The notes beneath the pieces are model-generated. The model made no database searches and was not told the DNA's origin. It saw nothing but the letters and a program-made list of their open reading frames with translations. From positions 62,001 to 126,000 of the forward strand of contig JAEESZ010000006.1 of NCBI GenBank assembly GCA_016286535.1: DNA of 64,000 nucleotides. The letters are read 5' to 3'. Both the position numbers and the translations under genes were made by a program. The DNA comes from Treponema sp. GTDB taxonomy: Bacteria; Spirochaetota; Spirochaetia; Treponematales; Treponemataceae. This document shows positions 63,260 through 64,000 of this stretch, piece by piece (position 1 is the first letter of the stretch; each line of letters starts with the position of its first letter).

Positions 63260-63828
63260 TTTACATTTTAATGAACAAACCCTCAGGTTATGTATGCTCT
63301 TCTGTTTCAGATTCTCATAAAACTGTATATGAACTTTTACCGCAAGAACTTCAGGACCTTTTAAAAGCAAAAAGAGGTGCAAGGCTGCATACGGTGGGCA
63401 GGCTGGACTGTGATACTACCGGACTCCTGCTTTTAACCACCGACGGCTTTTTTTCTGACAGAATTACAAGACAGGAAAATAACATAGAAAAATGCTACCA
63501 GGTGGAGCTTAAAAATAAGGTAAGCGAAGAAGAAAAAATCAAAATCACAAAGCTATTTCTTCAAGGGCTCACCCTCCCCGCGCAAAAAAAAGCCCCGGAA
63601 CAAAATATTTCTGACGCGCAGGTAACCTTCACAGGCGACCGACAGGCCCTTGTCACCATAAAGCAGGGTCTTTTTCACCAGGTAAAAAGAATGTTCCTTG
63701 CTGTTGGTAATGAAGTTTTAAGTTTGAAAAGAAAATCCATTGGCCCCCTTATGCTGCCGGAAGATTTACAGGAAGGCCAGTGGCGCTATTTGTCAGACTC
63801 TGAAATTAAAAGTCTGATGAAAAAGTAG
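63256..63828 (+). CDS. RsuA/RluE-type rRNA pseudouridine synthase lacking S4 domain
   Basis: A 190-residue enzyme converting uridine to pseudouridine in rRNA. The catalytic motif is GRLDCDTTGLLLLTTDG (~43; catalytic Asp in RLDxxTTGL), preceded by MNKPSGYVCS and followed by GLFHQVKRMFLAVGNEVLSLKR (~142). These are RsuA/RluB/E/F family marks. The N-terminal S4 RNA-binding domain of RsuA and RluB is missing, as in RluE. I start at GTG 63256, overlapping the methyltransferase stop; a TTG further upstream is less likely. Confidence 0.88.
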   Translation: MIYILMNKPSGYVCSSVSDSHKTVYELLPQELQDLLKAKRGARLHTVGRLDCDTTGLLLLTTDGFFSDRITRQENNIEKCYQVELKNKVSEEEKIKITKLFLQGLTLPAQKKAPEQNISDAQVTFTGDRQALVTIKQGLFHQVKRMFLAVGNEVLSLKRKSIGPLMLPEDLQEGQWRYLSDSEIKSLMKK

Positions 63829-63850
63829 AGCATCTTATTCCTTTTTTTGT

Positions 63851-63879
63851 TTTACATATAAGAAAACTCCCCTTATAAT
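63851..63879 (+). promoter_or_regulatory. promoter of the last gene
   Basis: TTTACA (63851-63856), 17-bp spacer, perfect TATAAT (63874-63879), then a leader of about 20 nt with AGGAG before the ATG at 63907. This is a near-consensus promoter of the ordinary, leader-bearing kind. Confidence 0.7.
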
Positions 63880-63906
63880 TAGTTAAATAATTACAGGAGA
63901 GTTACA

Positions 63907-64000
63907 ATGAATTTTATCAGCAAATCCCTAACACGTCAGCTTACACTTTATGTAGGTCTCGCCTTATTCACATTACTATCTTTATGTATAGCCTTTATTA
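63907..64000 (+). CDS. membrane protein N-terminus, cut by window end
   Basis: Only the first 31 codons are visible. A short basic start (MNFISKSLTRQLTLY) is followed by a hydrophobic segment (VGLALFTLLSLCIAFI), as in methyl-accepting chemotaxis proteins, sensor kinases and other signalling receptors of motile spirochaetes. AGGAG lies 8 nt upstream and a strong promoter before it. Function cannot be assigned from this fragment. Confidence 0.7.
   Translation, partial: MNFISKSLTRQLTLYVGLALFTLLSLCIAFI

Noticed and set aside
62327..63828. Restriction-modification system
   Set aside because: Only a methyltransferase is present; the neighbours are a DUF456 protein and a pseudouridine synthase.

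Overview
The window reads as chromosomal DNA of a spirochaete close to Treponema, most likely a free-living or gut/rumen, sugar-using relative rather than the syphilis agent. Evidence: a class I lysyl-tRNA synthetase; an elongation factor G of the mitochondrial-like spirochaete subtype ([10 protein letters not shown]1 motif); CarD with a long acidic tail; spirochaete-style lipoproteins; a BMP-type nucleoside or riboflavin ABC transporter; many conserved but unnamed envelope proteins; and a secreted GH5 glucanase under an AraC regulator. Base composition is AT-rich and mostly even. I see no insertion sequence, prophage, CRISPR array or rRNA, so this is core chromosome with few accessory genes. 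No species assignment is possible from sequence alone.

Layout. 1-5100: 3' part of a giant surface protein. 5168-11137: lysS, then a four-gene BMP/ABC importer and its probable MarR repressor. 11198-17325: membrane protein, P-loop ATPase, EF-G, an outer-membrane-like protein and a SPOR protein. 17414-25729 (minus): folD, folE2, miaB, sulP, polA and coaE, read in that order and tightly packed. 25822-30241 (plus): beta-barrel protein, lipoprotein and a RarA fusion. 30228-32151: ilvB with an attenuator leader. 32200-39194: RqcH, a HAD hydrolase and a 1559-residue coiled-coil protein. 39195-42913: ispF, ispD and carD facing away from a DEAD-box helicase. 42910-47678: envelope protein, TPR lipoprotein and TraB-family protein. 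47765-52148: a TolC/MacA/MacB-type export operon. 52153-56723: unknown soluble protein, GH5 enzyme with AraC regulator, RlpA-like protein. 56806-64000: tRNA-Ala, diguanylate cyclase, gpmI, YgjV-like protein, anion transporter, DUF456 protein, orphan DNA methyltransferase, RsuA-type pseudouridine synthase and the start of a membrane protein.

The most interesting signals are regulatory. (1) Upstream of ilvB is a complete ribosome-mediated attenuator: an 18-codon leader peptide with 11 Val/Leu/Ile residues, an antiterminator and an intrinsic terminator. (2) At least eight genes have a -10 box only 6-8 nt before the start codon, implying widespread leaderless mRNAs. (3) A perfect 18-bp palindrome fills the spacer of the bmp operon promoter next to a marR gene. 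Among proteins, the coiled-coil giant carries 12 cysteines spaced exactly 11 residues apart, RarA is fused to a decayed methyltransferase-like domain, and the importer ATPase keeps complementary halves of the ATP-site motifs in its two domains.

Genes are packed tightly. Convergent pairs overlap at their 3' ends (lysS with the permease gene, rarA with ilvB, the helicase with its neighbour). No gene-free stretch exceeds 300 bases; the longest, 31959-32199, is the ilvB leader plus divergent promoters.
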